A DNA stretch of 8,422 nt from an uncultured Bacteroidales bacterium (GTDB taxonomy: Bacteria > Bacteroidota > Bacteroidia > Bacteroidales > Bacteroidaceae), in contig CAMAMZ010000089.1 in assembly GCA_945837185.1 (NCBI GenBank), positions 1-8,422 of the forward strand, written 5' to 3'. Position 1 is the stretch's first letter. Each line of letters begins with the position of its first letter. Position numbers and translations under genes: made by a program. Shown here in pieces: positions 1-7,300 of this stretch. A model generated the notes under the pieces. The model searched no databases. It was not told the DNA's origin and saw only the letters and a program-made list of their open reading frames with translations.

Positions 1-25
1 AGATAGCACAAATCGAAGACAATAC

Positions 26-45
26 AAAACAAACTTGTTTGTTTT
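26..45. repeat. Perfect 9-bp inverted repeat, AT-rich
   Basis: Arms AAAACAAAC (26-34) and GTTTGTTTT (37-45) are perfect reverse complements separated by two bases. As RNA it would form about an 8-bp stem with a 4-nt loop. On the plus strand a T-rich run follows, so it could be a weak terminator of a rightward gene ending left of the window. It could equally be an operator for a leftward gene. The arms have little GC, which makes a strong terminator unlikely. Confidence 0.5.
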
Positions 46-66
46 TATTGTTGAGATGCAGTTTGG

Positions 67-106
67 AAAACAGGTCAAAAAAAGTTTTGTAAAACAGGTC
101 AAAAAA
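67..106. repeat. Two direct repeats of AAAACAGGTCAAAAAA, 24 bp apart
   Basis: The 16-base motif AAAACAGGTCAAAAAA occurs at 67-82 and again, identical, at 91-106. Both copies are followed by more A, then GT. The second copy runs through AAGTAT directly into the first unit of the 22-bp array, whose units 1 and 3 end in the same AAAGTAT. The two repeat types may therefore be parts of one composite element. The function is unknown; spaced direct repeats of this size suit protein-binding sites, but that is inference. Confidence 0.75.
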
Positions 107-110
107 GTAT

Positions 111-198
111 GTTTAGATAAATGGCAAAGTATCTTTAGATAAATTGCCATTTATGTTTAGATACTTGGCAAAGTATGTTTAGATGCCTGAAAGACGTT
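111..198. repeat. Four tandem units with an exact 22-bp period
   Basis: The head motif (G/C)TTTAGAT starts at 111, 133, 155 and 177, exactly 22 bp apart each time. Units 1 (111-132) and 3 (155-176) match at 20 of 22 positions and end in TGGCAAAGTAT. Unit 2 (133-154) keeps the head, but its tail TTGCCATTTAT (144-154) is the perfect reverse complement of ATAAATGGCAA (117-127) in unit 1, giving an 11-bp hairpin with a 16-nt loop. Unit 3 contains ATACTT (161-166) and AAGTAT (171-176), a 6-bp stem. Unit 4 keeps only GTTTAGAT. There are no unique spacers between conserved repeats, so this is not a CRISPR array. The 22-bp phase is about two turns of B-DNA, so every head motif would face the same side of the helix. 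Confidence 0.8.
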
Positions 199-210
199 GT
201 CTGGAGGCGA

Positions 211-252
211 AATAAAAAAGAAAAACCGCATGGGTTTTGCCCTATGCGGTTT
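211..252 (-). terminator. Intrinsic terminator of rpsO
   Basis: Read on the minus strand, AAACCGCAT (252-244) pairs with ATGCGGTTT (231-223). After one bulged A (243), GGG (242-240) pairs with CCC (234-232), closing a 5-nt loop. The stem is followed by TTCTTTTTT on the minus strand (222-214), a U-rich tail. The stem begins 53 bases past the rpsO stop. On the plus strand no T-run follows the stem, so it acts in one direction and ends leftward transcription from rpsO. Confidence 0.9.
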
Positions 253-305
253 GTATTCCTTTGTCTTGAAAGACTGCCATTACGGCAAGCCTTTGTGAAG
301 GTCGA

Positions 306-575
306 TTACTTGCGGAGACCGAGCGCCTTAACGATGGCACGATAGCGGTTTACGTCGATGTCATAGAGATAGTTGAGCAATGCACGACGCTTACCAACGA
401 GGTGTGTAAGGGAACGTGTGGTGACGTAATCCTTGTGGTGCTGCTTTACATGCTCTGTGAGATGTGCGATGCGATAGGTGAACAATGCAATCTGGCTCTC
501 TGCAGAACCTGTGTCAGTAGCTGACTTGCCATACTGGCCGAAGATCTCTTCCTTCTTTTTTGTGTCTAAATACAT
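306..575 (-). CDS. rpsO: 30S ribosomal protein S15
   Basis: Small-subunit ribosomal protein S15, which binds the 16S rRNA central domain at an early step of 30S assembly. The product has 89 residues, the usual length for the family. It shows the S15 pattern: an N-terminal GSAESQIALFTYRI helix, then LTEHVKQHHKDY and the signature HLVGKRRALLNYL, ending in a basic ALGLRK tail. The ATG at 575-573 gives the normal S15 start MYLDTKKK. No Shine-Dalgarno sequence precedes it; the region before the ATG is A/T-rich, as is common in this phylum. The gene has its own promoter in the typA-rpsO gap and a strong terminator after it, so it is probably a single-gene transcript. S15 represses its own mRNA in several phyla through varied leader structures; whether it does so here is not shown. 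Confidence 0.97.
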   Translation of the reverse strand: MYLDTKKKEEIFGQYGKSATDTGSAESQIALFTYRIAHLTEHVKQHHKDYVTTRSLTHLVGKRRALLNYLYDIDVNRYRAIVKALGLRK

Positions 576-680
576 GTTTGTAATTGATTAATGATTTGTG
601 CAACATTACGTTCTTCGAGCGTTAACAAGGCCTTAATCACAACCTGCACGCTCTCGAATGCATCGGACTTTCCGAAATTG
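576..680 (-). promoter_or_regulatory. Possible structured leader of the rpsO mRNA
   Basis: The predicted rpsO promoter leaves an untranslated leader of roughly 100 nt. On the minus strand TTCGAG (658-653) can pair with CTCGAA (619-614). A mutually exclusive helix GAGCG (653-649) with CGCTC (621-617) shares bases with it. The 33-nt loop between the first pair of arms contains the self-complementary AAGGCCTT (636-629 region). A long leader with alternative helices ahead of rpsO fits S15 autoregulation, but the link is inference and both helices are short. Confidence 0.3.
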
Positions 681-685
681 CGGTG

Positions 686-717
686 CAAAGGTACTCATTT
701 TTGCCGGATATGGCAAA
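686..717 (-). promoter_or_regulatory. Bacteroidota-type promoter for rpsO
   Basis: On the minus strand TTTG (717-714) is followed after exactly 20 bp by TACCTTTG (693-686), a perfect match to the TAnnTTTG -7 element with the usual -33 TTTG spacing of the Bacteroidota primary sigma factor. Transcription would start near 680. It lies 17 bases after the typA stop, so rpsO need not depend on typA read-through. A 6-bp inverted repeat TTTGCC/GGCAAA (700-705 and 712-717) covers the -33 element. Confidence 0.75.
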
Positions 718-733
718 CTTTTACCTCTTTTTT

Positions 734-2539
734 TTATTCTTTGCCAGAACGTTTACGCTCTAAGTGGTCGAGGAGTATTTTGCGCATGCGTATACTCTTC
801 GGTGTGACCTCTACATACTCGTCGCCTTTGATATACTCCAAGCATTCTTCCAGACTCATTTCTGTCTTGGGAATGACACGGGCCTTCTCGTCACTACCGC
901 TGGCACGCACATTGGTGAGCTGTTTGGCTTTGGTGACATTGATGACCAGGTCGTTGTCGTGCACATGTTCGCCTACCACCTGACCACCATACACTTCTTC
1001 GCCTGGGTCGATGAAAAACTTGCCGCGGTCTTGCAACTTGTCGATGGAGTAAGCATAAGCCGTACCTGTTTCGAGCGCAATCATCGAGCCGTTGATACGA
1101 CGCACGATGTCACCCTTATAAGGTTGGTATTCTTTGTAGCGGTGTGCCATGATGGCTTCACCTTGCGATGCCGTGAGCACATTGGTACGCAAGCCAATGA
1201 TGCCTCGCGAAGGAATTTCGAACTGGATATTCACACGCTCGCCCTCTGTATCCATGCCCATCAGCTCTCCTTTACGGCGTGTCACCATATCGATCATCTT
1301 GCTGGAGAAGTCTTGTGGCACATTGATGGTGAGCTCCTCTATAGGCTCGCATCGCATGCCATCAATCTCTTTGTAGATAACCTGTGGCTGGCCCACCTGC
1401 AGCTCGTAGCCTTCGCGACGCATGGTTTCAATGAGCACACTGAGGTGCAATACGCCTCGGCCACTCACAATCCAACGGTCGGTATAGCCTTCCATTTCCG
1501 ATACGCGCAGAGCAAGATTCTTTTCCAATTCCTTTTGAAGACGGTCGTTGATGTGGCGAGAAGTGCAATACTTGCCCTCGCGACCAAAGAAAGGACTGTC
1601 GTTGATGGTGAAGAGCATGCTCATGGTAGGCTCATCGATAGCAATGGGGGGTAGGGGCTCCGGATTCTCAAAATCGGCAATGGTATCACCAATCTCGAAA
1701 TGTTCCAAACCGATGACAGCACAGATGTCTCCCGAGGTCACGGCCTCGCTTGTTTTCTTGTGGCCCATTCCCTCGAAGGTATGGAGTTCCTTGATTTTTG
1801 TTTTCTCTCGTGAGCCGTCGCGGTGGCAGATTGTAATGTTCATGCCCTCTTTCAAGGCACCACGGTGGATGCGTCCGATGGCAATACGTCCTGTATAGCT
1901 GCTGTAATCGAGCGAAGTGATCAGCATCTGCGGGGTACCCTCTATGAATCGAGGTGCCGGAATCTTGTCGATGATTTCGTCGAGCAAGTATTCTATGTTG
2001 TCGGTAGGCTTTGTCCAGTCAGCACTCATCCAACCGTTCTTGGCAGAACCATATACCACGGGGAAATCCAACTGCTCTTCGGTAGCATTGAGGTCGCACA
2101 TCAGGTCGAAGACCATTTCGTAGACTTGTTCGGGACGACAGTTCGGTTTGTCAACCTTGTTTACCACCACGATAGGCTTCAAACCCAGCTGCAGCGCTTT
2201 CTGCAGCACAAAACGGGTTTGGGGCATAGGGCCTTCAAAGGCGTCGACAAGGAGCAGACAGCCATCGGCCATATTGAGCACACGCTCCACCTCACCGCCA
2301 AAGTCGGAGTGGCCCGGTGTATCGAGTATGTTGATTTTGATTCCTTTCCAATTGATGGAAACGTTCTTGGACAGGATGGTGATTCCTCGTTCTCGTTCAA
2401 GATCATTGGCATCCAATACTTCTCCACTGTTGTTTTGCCCTTCACGGAAGAGTTTTCCTGCGAGCATCATCTTGTCTACCAGGGTTGTCTTTCCATGATC
2501 GACATGTGCGATGACGGCTATATTCCTAATATCCTGCAT
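734..2539 (-). CDS. typA: Ribosome-associated translational GTPase TypA/BipA
   Basis: TypA/BipA is an EF-G-like GTPase that binds the 70S ribosome and helps ribosome assembly and translation under stress or cold. The product has 601 residues, typical for the family. The GTPase motifs are intact: P-loop AHVDHGKT at 11-18, switch I RERGITI at 49-55, DTPGH at 73-77 and NKVD at 127-130. These are followed by the EF-G-like domain II (about 205-300), domain III, domain V, and the TypA-specific C-terminal domain with IKGDEYVEVTPKSIRMRK near the end. There is no EF-G domain IV, which separates it from FusA and LepA. The ATG at 2539-2537 is supported by the family's MQDIRNIAVIAH start and by AAGGA (2551-2547) seven bases upstream. 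The gene starts 65 bases after ispF and has its own probable promoter. Long open frames on the opposite strand (for example 764-1654 and 1823-2581) are shadows of this gene. Confidence 0.97.
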   Translation of the reverse strand: MQDIRNIAVIAHVDHGKTTLVDKMMLAGKLFREGQNNSGEVLDANDLERERGITILSKNVSINWKGIKINILDTPGHSDFGGEVERVLNMADGCLLLVDAFEGPMPQTRFVLQKALQLGLKPIVVVNKVDKPNCRPEQVYEMVFDLMCDLNATEEQLDFPVVYGSAKNGWMSADWTKPTDNIEYLLDEIIDKIPAPRFIEGTPQMLITSLDYSSYTGRIAIGRIHRGALKEGMNITICHRDGSREKTKIKELHTFEGMGHKKTSEAVTSGDICAVIGLEHFEIGDTIADFENPEPLPPIAIDEPTMSMLFTINDSPFFGREGKYCTSRHINDRLQKELEKNLALRVSEMEGYTDRWIVSGRGVLHLSVLIETMRREGYELQVGQPQVIYKEIDGMRCEPIEELTINVPQDFSSKMIDMVTRRKGELMGMDTEGERVNIQFEIPSRGIIGLRTNVLTASQGEAIMAHRYKEYQPYKGDIVRRINGSMIALETGTAYAYSIDKLQDRGKFFIDPGEEVYGGQVVGEHVHDNDLVINVTKAKQLTNVRASGSDEKARVIPKTEMSLEECLEYIKGDEYVEVTPKSIRMRKILLDHLERKRSGKE

Positions 2540-2546
2540 CTGTTAT

Positions 2547-2551
2547 TCCTT
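2547..2551 (-). promoter_or_regulatory. Shine-Dalgarno sequence of typA
   Basis: AAGGA on the minus strand ends seven bases before the typA ATG. It is the only clear Shine-Dalgarno match among the five visible starts; rpsO, ispF, porV and porU have A/T-rich sequence instead. It confirms the typA start. Confidence 0.65.
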
Positions 2552-2568
2552 AATCAAGTTTGCGGGTG

Positions 2569-2600
2569 CAAAGTTACATAAAATCCATGTAACAAACGAA
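2569..2600 (-). promoter_or_regulatory. Probable typA promoter with overlapping inverted repeat
   Basis: On the minus strand TAACTTTG (2576-2569) matches the TAnnTTTG -7 element. For -33 there is an exact TTTG (2596-2593) at a short 16-bp spacing, or an imperfect TTCG (2600-2597) at the usual 20 bp, so the -33 assignment is uncertain. Transcription would start near 2563, giving a leader of about 23 nt. The perfect inverted repeat GTTACAT/ATGTAAC (arms 2587-2593 and 2573-2579, 7-base spacer) overlaps both elements and could be an operator. It lacks a following T-run, so it is a poor terminator for the upstream operon. Confidence 0.5.
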
Positions 2601-2604
2601 GAAA

Positions 2605-3084
2605 TCAGTCTTTTTCTATCAGCGCGACAGCATAGGCACTGATTCCTTCTTCTCTGCCTGTAAAGCCAAGACGCTCGGTGGTAGTGGCCTTGATGGAGAT
2701 GTCATCCTCCGCTATGCCCATGACGTTGGCCAAGCAGGTTTTCATTGCCGGGATATGAGGATTGAGCTTAGGACGCTCGGCACATACTGTTACGTCTACA
2801 TTGCCGATATGATAGCCTTTTGTGGCAATGAGCGCCACGGTTTTGCGCAGGAGAATCTTGCTGTCTATATCGAGGGTTTCGGCCGAGGTGTCTGGAAAAT
2901 GATAACCAATATCGCGCATGTTCGCTGCTCCCAGCAAGGCATCGCACAAGGCATGAATCAACACATCGGCATCGCTATGGCCTAACAGTCCCATGGTGTG
3001 CGCTATTTCTATACCGCCCAACCAAAGCGGTCGGTCTGCCACCAGTCGGTGGACATCATATCCCATTCCAACTCGTATTTTCAT
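2605..3084 (-). CDS. ispF: 2-C-methyl-D-erythritol 2,4-cyclodiphosphate synthase
   Basis: IspF converts CDP-methylerythritol 2-phosphate to methylerythritol 2,4-cyclodiphosphate with loss of CMP, in the MEP pathway to isoprenoid precursors. It is a cytosolic homotrimer. The product has 159 residues, the usual length. The zinc ligands are visible: D10 and H12 in GYDVHR, and H44 in GHSDADVLIHAL. The substrate-binding C-terminal motif TTTERLGFTGREEGI is complete, as is the CAERPKLNPHI segment. The ATG at 3084-3082 is the natural family start (MKIRVGMGYDVH). No Shine-Dalgarno sequence is seen; a (TA)7 tract lies 13 bases upstream. It follows porV by 41 bases and is probably the last gene of the porU-porV operon. 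No functional tie between isoprenoid synthesis and type IX secretion is known; the link may be only shared transcription. Confidence 0.97.
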   Translation of the reverse strand: MKIRVGMGYDVHRLVADRPLWLGGIEIAHTMGLLGHSDADVLIHALCDALLGAANMRDIGYHFPDTSAETLDIDSKILLRKTVALIATKGYHIGNVDVTVCAERPKLNPHIPAMKTCLANVMGIAEDDISIKATTTERLGFTGREEGISAYAVALIEKD

Positions 3085-3096
3085 TGTTTTCTGATG

Positions 3097-3112
3097 TTAT
3101 ATATATATATAA
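3097..3112. repeat. (TA)7 palindrome just upstream of ispF
   Basis: TTATATATATATATAA is a 16-base perfect palindrome with seven TA units, in the porV-ispF gap and ending 12 bases before the ispF start. It makes the ribosome-binding region AT-rich and could vary in length by slippage. A similar tract precedes porU. Confidence 0.7.
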
Positions 3113-3125
3113 TAAGGTGAAGGTG

Positions 3126-4319
3126 TTATCGGCGGCGGAAGATGTCCTTGATGCCATCCATATCGAAGGTAAGACTGAACCGCAGGGTCTGGTCGAGCGG
3201 GTTGCTCTTGGCTGTAGCCACTACATAACCGGCATCCAAGGAGAACACATTCATACGAAAGCCGGCACCCACGGTGAAATACTTGCGGTTTCCTTTATTC
3301 TCACTCTCATGGTGATAGCCGGCACGCAGACTGAACTTGTCGTGATAGACATACTCGGCACCTACACTCCAGTTAATTTCCTGTAGCTCCTCTTTGAATC
3401 CTCCGGGAGCATCGCTGAAGCTCTTGAACATGCCCGAGATGGACGACACATTCCAATATTCCTCCTCCATGCGTTGCTGATAATCTTCCGTCGACTCCCC
3501 TTCATTTTGTTTCGGATAGGTAGGCACCAGCAACTTGTTGGCATCGGCCGCTATCGTGAAGCGGTTGTAGTTGTCGACGGGAATCATGAGCGCAGCTCCC
3601 AAACGCAGGTTGGTAGGGATGAAGAAGCTATGGTTGTCGCCACCAAAACTAATCTTGCTACCGATGTTGGAGATGTTCATACCCAAGCCCAATTGACATT
3701 CACGCTCGCCAAGTAGCACATAGTTCTGGTAATAACAGGCCAAGTCGGCAGCGAAGGCTGAACCCGGTGAGGTGTCATCGGCAAAGTCGAAGGTGAGGTC
3801 GGAGTATATCCAACGCACTCCGGCCGCTATGGAGAAATGTTCGTTGAGCATTAAGGAGTAGGCCACATCGAGCGACATCTCATAAGGATTGATGGTCGCT
3901 GCCCCCGGAGCCACATTACCGGCATCGTCCACTTGGTCGCTCATATACACCTCGCCCATGGAGAAATAGCGAAGAGAGGCCGATACAGCACTGTAGTTGC
4001 CGATGCGATAATAGCCGGAGAGATAAGCCAAGTCCATATCGTTTACCAACTGTCGCAACCAAGGTGTGTAGTTCAAAGCCACGCCCGCCCGTGAGATGGT
4101 GAAGGGATATTTAGCCGGATTCCAATATTGGGAATTGACATCGGGGTCGGTTGCGGCACCCACGTCACCCATACCGGCAGCTCTGGCATCGGGTGCGATG
4201 CTCTGTGAGGTGACGGACGTGCTGACAGGATTGAAGATATTCTGTTTGTCTTGTGCTGATAAGAAGCCCATGGTGAACAGGGCTATCAAGAGGACGAGGA
4301 TTCGGTTGCTACTATTCAT
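3126..4319 (-). CDS. porV: Type IX secretion system outer-membrane shuttle protein PorV (LptO)
   Basis: PorV is an outer-membrane beta-barrel of the FadL/OMPP1-like type. In the T9SS it collects cargo by the C-terminal domain from the translocon and hands it to the PorU sortase in the attachment complex. The product has 397 residues. A signal peptide covers residues 1 to about 22 (MNSSNRILVLLIALF, then LSAQ at the cleavage site). The mature N-terminus has the PorV signature IAPDARAAGMGDVGAATDPD (41-60) followed by WNPAK (66-70). Alternating-residue beta strands rich in aromatic ends run through the rest. A long hydrophilic excursion at about 266-312 includes SFSDAPGGFKEELQEI, a segment I recall as conserved in PorV. 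The start ATG (4319-4317) comes directly before the signal peptide; no Shine-Dalgarno sequence is visible. It follows porU by 39 bases with no terminator, consistent with co-transcription. Among FadL-like proteins PorP and PorQ are alternatives, but the signature and the porU neighbour favour PorV. Confidence 0.93.
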   Translation of the reverse strand: MNSSNRILVLLIALFTMGFLSAQDKQNIFNPVSTSVTSQSIAPDARAAGMGDVGAATDPDVNSQYWNPAKYPFTISRAGVALNYTPWLRQLVNDMDLAYLSGYYRIGNYSAVSASLRYFSMGEVYMSDQVDDAGNVAPGAATINPYEMSLDVAYSLMLNEHFSIAAGVRWIYSDLTFDFADDTSPGSAFAADLACYYQNYVLLGERECQLGLGMNISNIGSKISFGGDNHSFFIPTNLRLGAALMIPVDNYNRFTIAADANKLLVPTYPKQNEGESTEDYQQRMEEEYWNVSSISGMFKSFSDAPGGFKEELQEINWSVGAEYVYHDKFSLRAGYHHESENKGNRKYFTVGAGFRMNVFSLDAGYVVATAKSNPLDQTLRFSLTFDMDGIKDIFRRR

Positions 4320-4358
4320 GCGATATCTTTATGTTCATCCCAATAACGTGAAGAGTGC

Positions 4359-7300
4359 CTATTTATTGCCTGTTACGATAAGTTTCTTGGCTTGCGACAC
4401 CTTGCGGCTGCCTTCACTGGCAATGGAAGCGCGGTAGAGATAGATTCCTGTAGTGAGACGACTGCCATTGTCGAGTGTCAGGTTCCAGTCGTAGGTGTAG
4501 GCTCCATCGCTAATCACACCTCGCTCTTTATGCATCCACAGTTGTCGACCACTCATGTCGAACACTTCGAGTTCCACATCCATCTCGCTGCCCGTACGGT
4601 CGTGTGTCAGGATAAAGGTGGTGGAGTTGGTGGCCGGATTCTTGCTCACGTCCACTTGGAGCAGGTTGGGTGCCAATCCTTCAACTACATAAAAATCCAA
4701 GGAAGTGACCGAAGGGTTGTTGTTGGCATCCCAAGCCCGGAACTGCAGACGGTGCTTGCCTGGTGCCAGGGTAGGTATCTGGAAATAGGTTGTGCCGCGG
4801 GTGTAGGTTCCGAAGTCGTATGTGAAATGGTCGTTGAGCACATAAGTCTTGTTCATGTCCTCATCGATGGTTAGCAGCAGGTCGTGTCCAATACCGTTGC
4901 CAGTGGCGTTGATTCCATCTTCATCTTGTATTTCGGCCACGAAATAAGGTGTGGTATTTACTTTACCACCGTTGCTGAACGAGGGCGAATTAAGATAGCA
5001 GTAGAGGGTAGGTCCCGCTGATTCGGGAGCAGGAAGATTGTTTCCGCCAAATACCAATTGGTTGAAGGAGCCTTGTGCTTCTAAGGTATGGGTGTTGTTG
5101 ACAGCGTGAAGGCGGATAAGTCCGGGTGCATCGGCATAGCTGATGTCGTAAGGGATAGGGAAGGAGACCGAAAAACGGTTGTCGCGCACGCTGTCGCTGC
5201 CAACGAACAGGATTCTTGAGCGGTCGGTGAAGACAAAGGCCGTGTCGGCCTCAAGTGGCGCGTTGCGCTGACACACGATACTTTCTGCTGCGTCATAGAC
5301 AGTGGCCGTTACTATGCCCTCAAAGGCTTGCCCCTCCACATAGCCTGTTATGCGCGCCACCGAGCCTGCTTTCAGTGTATCGGTTGCTGTGTCCACCCTC
5401 TTCCCGTTGACACTGTCGATATGTGCTTTCAGCAAGGGGCGGTGCAACACCAAGGCTGGGTCGCCGAGCAACGTATATTGCAGTTTGTTGGTGGTGAGGT
5501 CAGCTCCCGAGGTGATCATCTCGTTTTTAGCTAAGCGCATGGCTTCACCGATAGATGTGGGCACACCGTTGTTCACGGCTAACAGATGGCGGAGGTAGGC
5601 TTTGTTGATTTGCTTATTATAATAGGTTTGCACGGTACGTGCGGTGCCGAAGAAGGCTATGGCGCCACCGTGTGCATTGCACACCGCTGTTTCACCAAGG
5701 GTGGGCGTCACCCCGTCGAAGGCCATAATGTCGCAGGAAGCCGTTATCCACAGCGGCAGGCGTGTGCCTCGAAACTGTTCAAAGTCATTGATGTCCAACA
5801 CCCGTTCGTGGGAAAGCTGTTCAGCTCTGCCATGTCCGCTATAGTCCATTACCAAAGCACCGTTGTTTTGCCATTGCTTGATGAGCGCAGAAACCTCGGG
5901 ATAGGAATTGCCGTTGGCGGTTGACTCCCGACGGTAAGCGTCCCACATGATGCGATGCACGCCAAAGTCGGGATATAGCGTTTCGACCATTGTTGCCGCT
6001 TCATGGGTGTCGGCCATGTGCCTGTTTTGGTCACCGTCGTCGCCCATGAATACCAGTGTGTTGTGCCAAGCCCCAGCCTGTTGGTTGCCAGTATAGGCCA
6101 TCAGCTTGTCTACAATGCCTTTGGCCGCCTCTGCCGTTGTTACAGGCAAGCGCCCCACTGCCACATCCAGCTTGTCGGCATAGAGTGGGTTGCCCCCTTC
6201 ACCCTCATCGAGCATGCAGAAGAAACCGTCATCTACATAGCACGAAATCTCATTAAAGGAGTTTTCACTCTCGTAGCAAAGCAGATAGTCGTCGGGTGCA
6301 AGCATCTGGGTGTCTGATGTGCGCATGCGGTTATCCCATACACCGTCGCCAAATAGGAGGAGGTAACGTGGCATGTCGGCCGAAGAGGACGCCCTGTCGT
6401 AGAGCATTTTCATATAGCGTCGGTAGGCATTGGCATCGGGTGTGCCACTGGAAAACTCGTTGTATAGCTCTGCTGCGGTAACAAGGTGCACACGCATGCC
6501 ATCCTGAGTCTCGTGCATGGTCTTGAGGCGTTGTGCCTGCTCCAGCAACTTGCCGGAGGAAGGAACCAAGATGACCATATCGGCAGGACCATCGGCATGG
6601 CGGTCTTGGTTGGGCACAACCGATACATATTCAGGTTCGGGAAAGGGTGTCGTGGCCAAGGAGGAGATAGGGTAGGGGGCATCGAATGTCAACTGCAGGA
6701 AATCCGGGTGTACCGGTCCTCCTGACAAGGTGGTAAGGGTGAGTTTCTTCCCTCCCGTATCGTCGGTGGGTAGCGGATAGGTGACAACAGTGCGGTTGCC
6801 TTTGTCGTAGGTGCTCAAATATATGTTCATCTCTCCCAAGGTCGTGTTGTCGTAGCTTACACGAATGCAGCTCGCCGTACCTGCTGTGAGGGCAAGGGTC
6901 AGTTGTGGGTGATGTGTGCCCGATGGGAATGTTGGTAAGGTGTATTCGCGAGACGTGCCTACTGCAATGGGGTCGTTCTCAAAAAGGTTGCGTCCACCGT
7001 GATACCAGGCAAAGTTATCTGTCTCCCGCAGCCAATGGTAGGCATCGGGATGTTCCTGGAGTGACTTATGGAAGGCAAGGCTGTCGATGGTGAGGGGGGC
7101 GGTATCATCTTGTGTGAGGAAATAATAACCGTAGTCTGAATACGGATTGCGGATACGTTCCGCTGTGGGATCTGTTGGCCAGCTCACCGCACCTTGGGCA
7201 CGAAACAGACGGCGGTCGCCTATCACGCAAAGCGGAACCTCCTGCAGGTCATCGGTGGCTGTTAGCTCCTCATGGCGCAGTTCTTCGTTTTGCAAGGCAC

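Larger units (their letters stand above)
1..210. other. AT-rich repeat-bearing intergenic region beyond the rpsO terminator
   Basis: This stretch lies downstream of the rpsO terminator and reaches the left window edge. It is clearly more AT-rich than the coding part of the window. It holds no credible gene, but it is full of short repeats, listed separately: an inverted repeat at 26-45, two direct repeats 24 bp apart, four 22-bp-phased units, and an imperfect hairpin at 185-208 (GCCT/AGGC outer and AGAC/GTCT inner helices around a GTT loop). It may be the control region of a gene lying off the left edge, or a dispersed intergenic repeat of this genome. Nothing inside the window decides between these. 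Confidence 0.6.

Noticed and set aside
2..142. Plus-strand frame open from the window edge to a TAA at 140-142 (46 codons), with the 24-bp repeat translated in frame as KQVKK-type units
   Set aside because: Short, AT-rich, repeat-derived, and ending inside the 22-bp array. The opposite strand is open over the same bases, which points to low stop density and not to coding. The sequence left of the window would be needed to exclude a real C-terminus.
1..150. Minus-strand frame starting with ATG at 150-148 and open to the left edge (50 codons)
   Set aside because: Its translation is a Cys/Leu/Phe-rich reading of the repeats (for example FLTC twice), resembling no protein family, and it has no ribosome-binding sequence or promoter.
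111..198. CRISPR array
   Set aside because: Units are contiguous with a 22-bp period, the repeats diverge from each other, and there are no unique spacers or cas genes.
185..208. Imperfect hairpin (GCCT/AGGC and AGAC/GTCT) between the array and the rpsO terminator
   Set aside because: The helices are only 4 bp each with an internal loop, and no T-run follows on either strand, so neither a terminator nor an RNA gene can be supported.
764..2581. Long plus-strand frames opposite typA (764-1654 with 296 codons and 1823-2581 with 252 codons)
   Set aside because: They are antisense to a complete, well-conserved typA and show no recognisable domains. Codon bias of the true gene explains them.
2573..2593. 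Terminator for the porU-porV-ispF operon
   Set aside because: The 7-bp stem is AT-rich and is followed by TTTGCACC, not a T-run. It overlaps the typA -7 box and fits an operator better.
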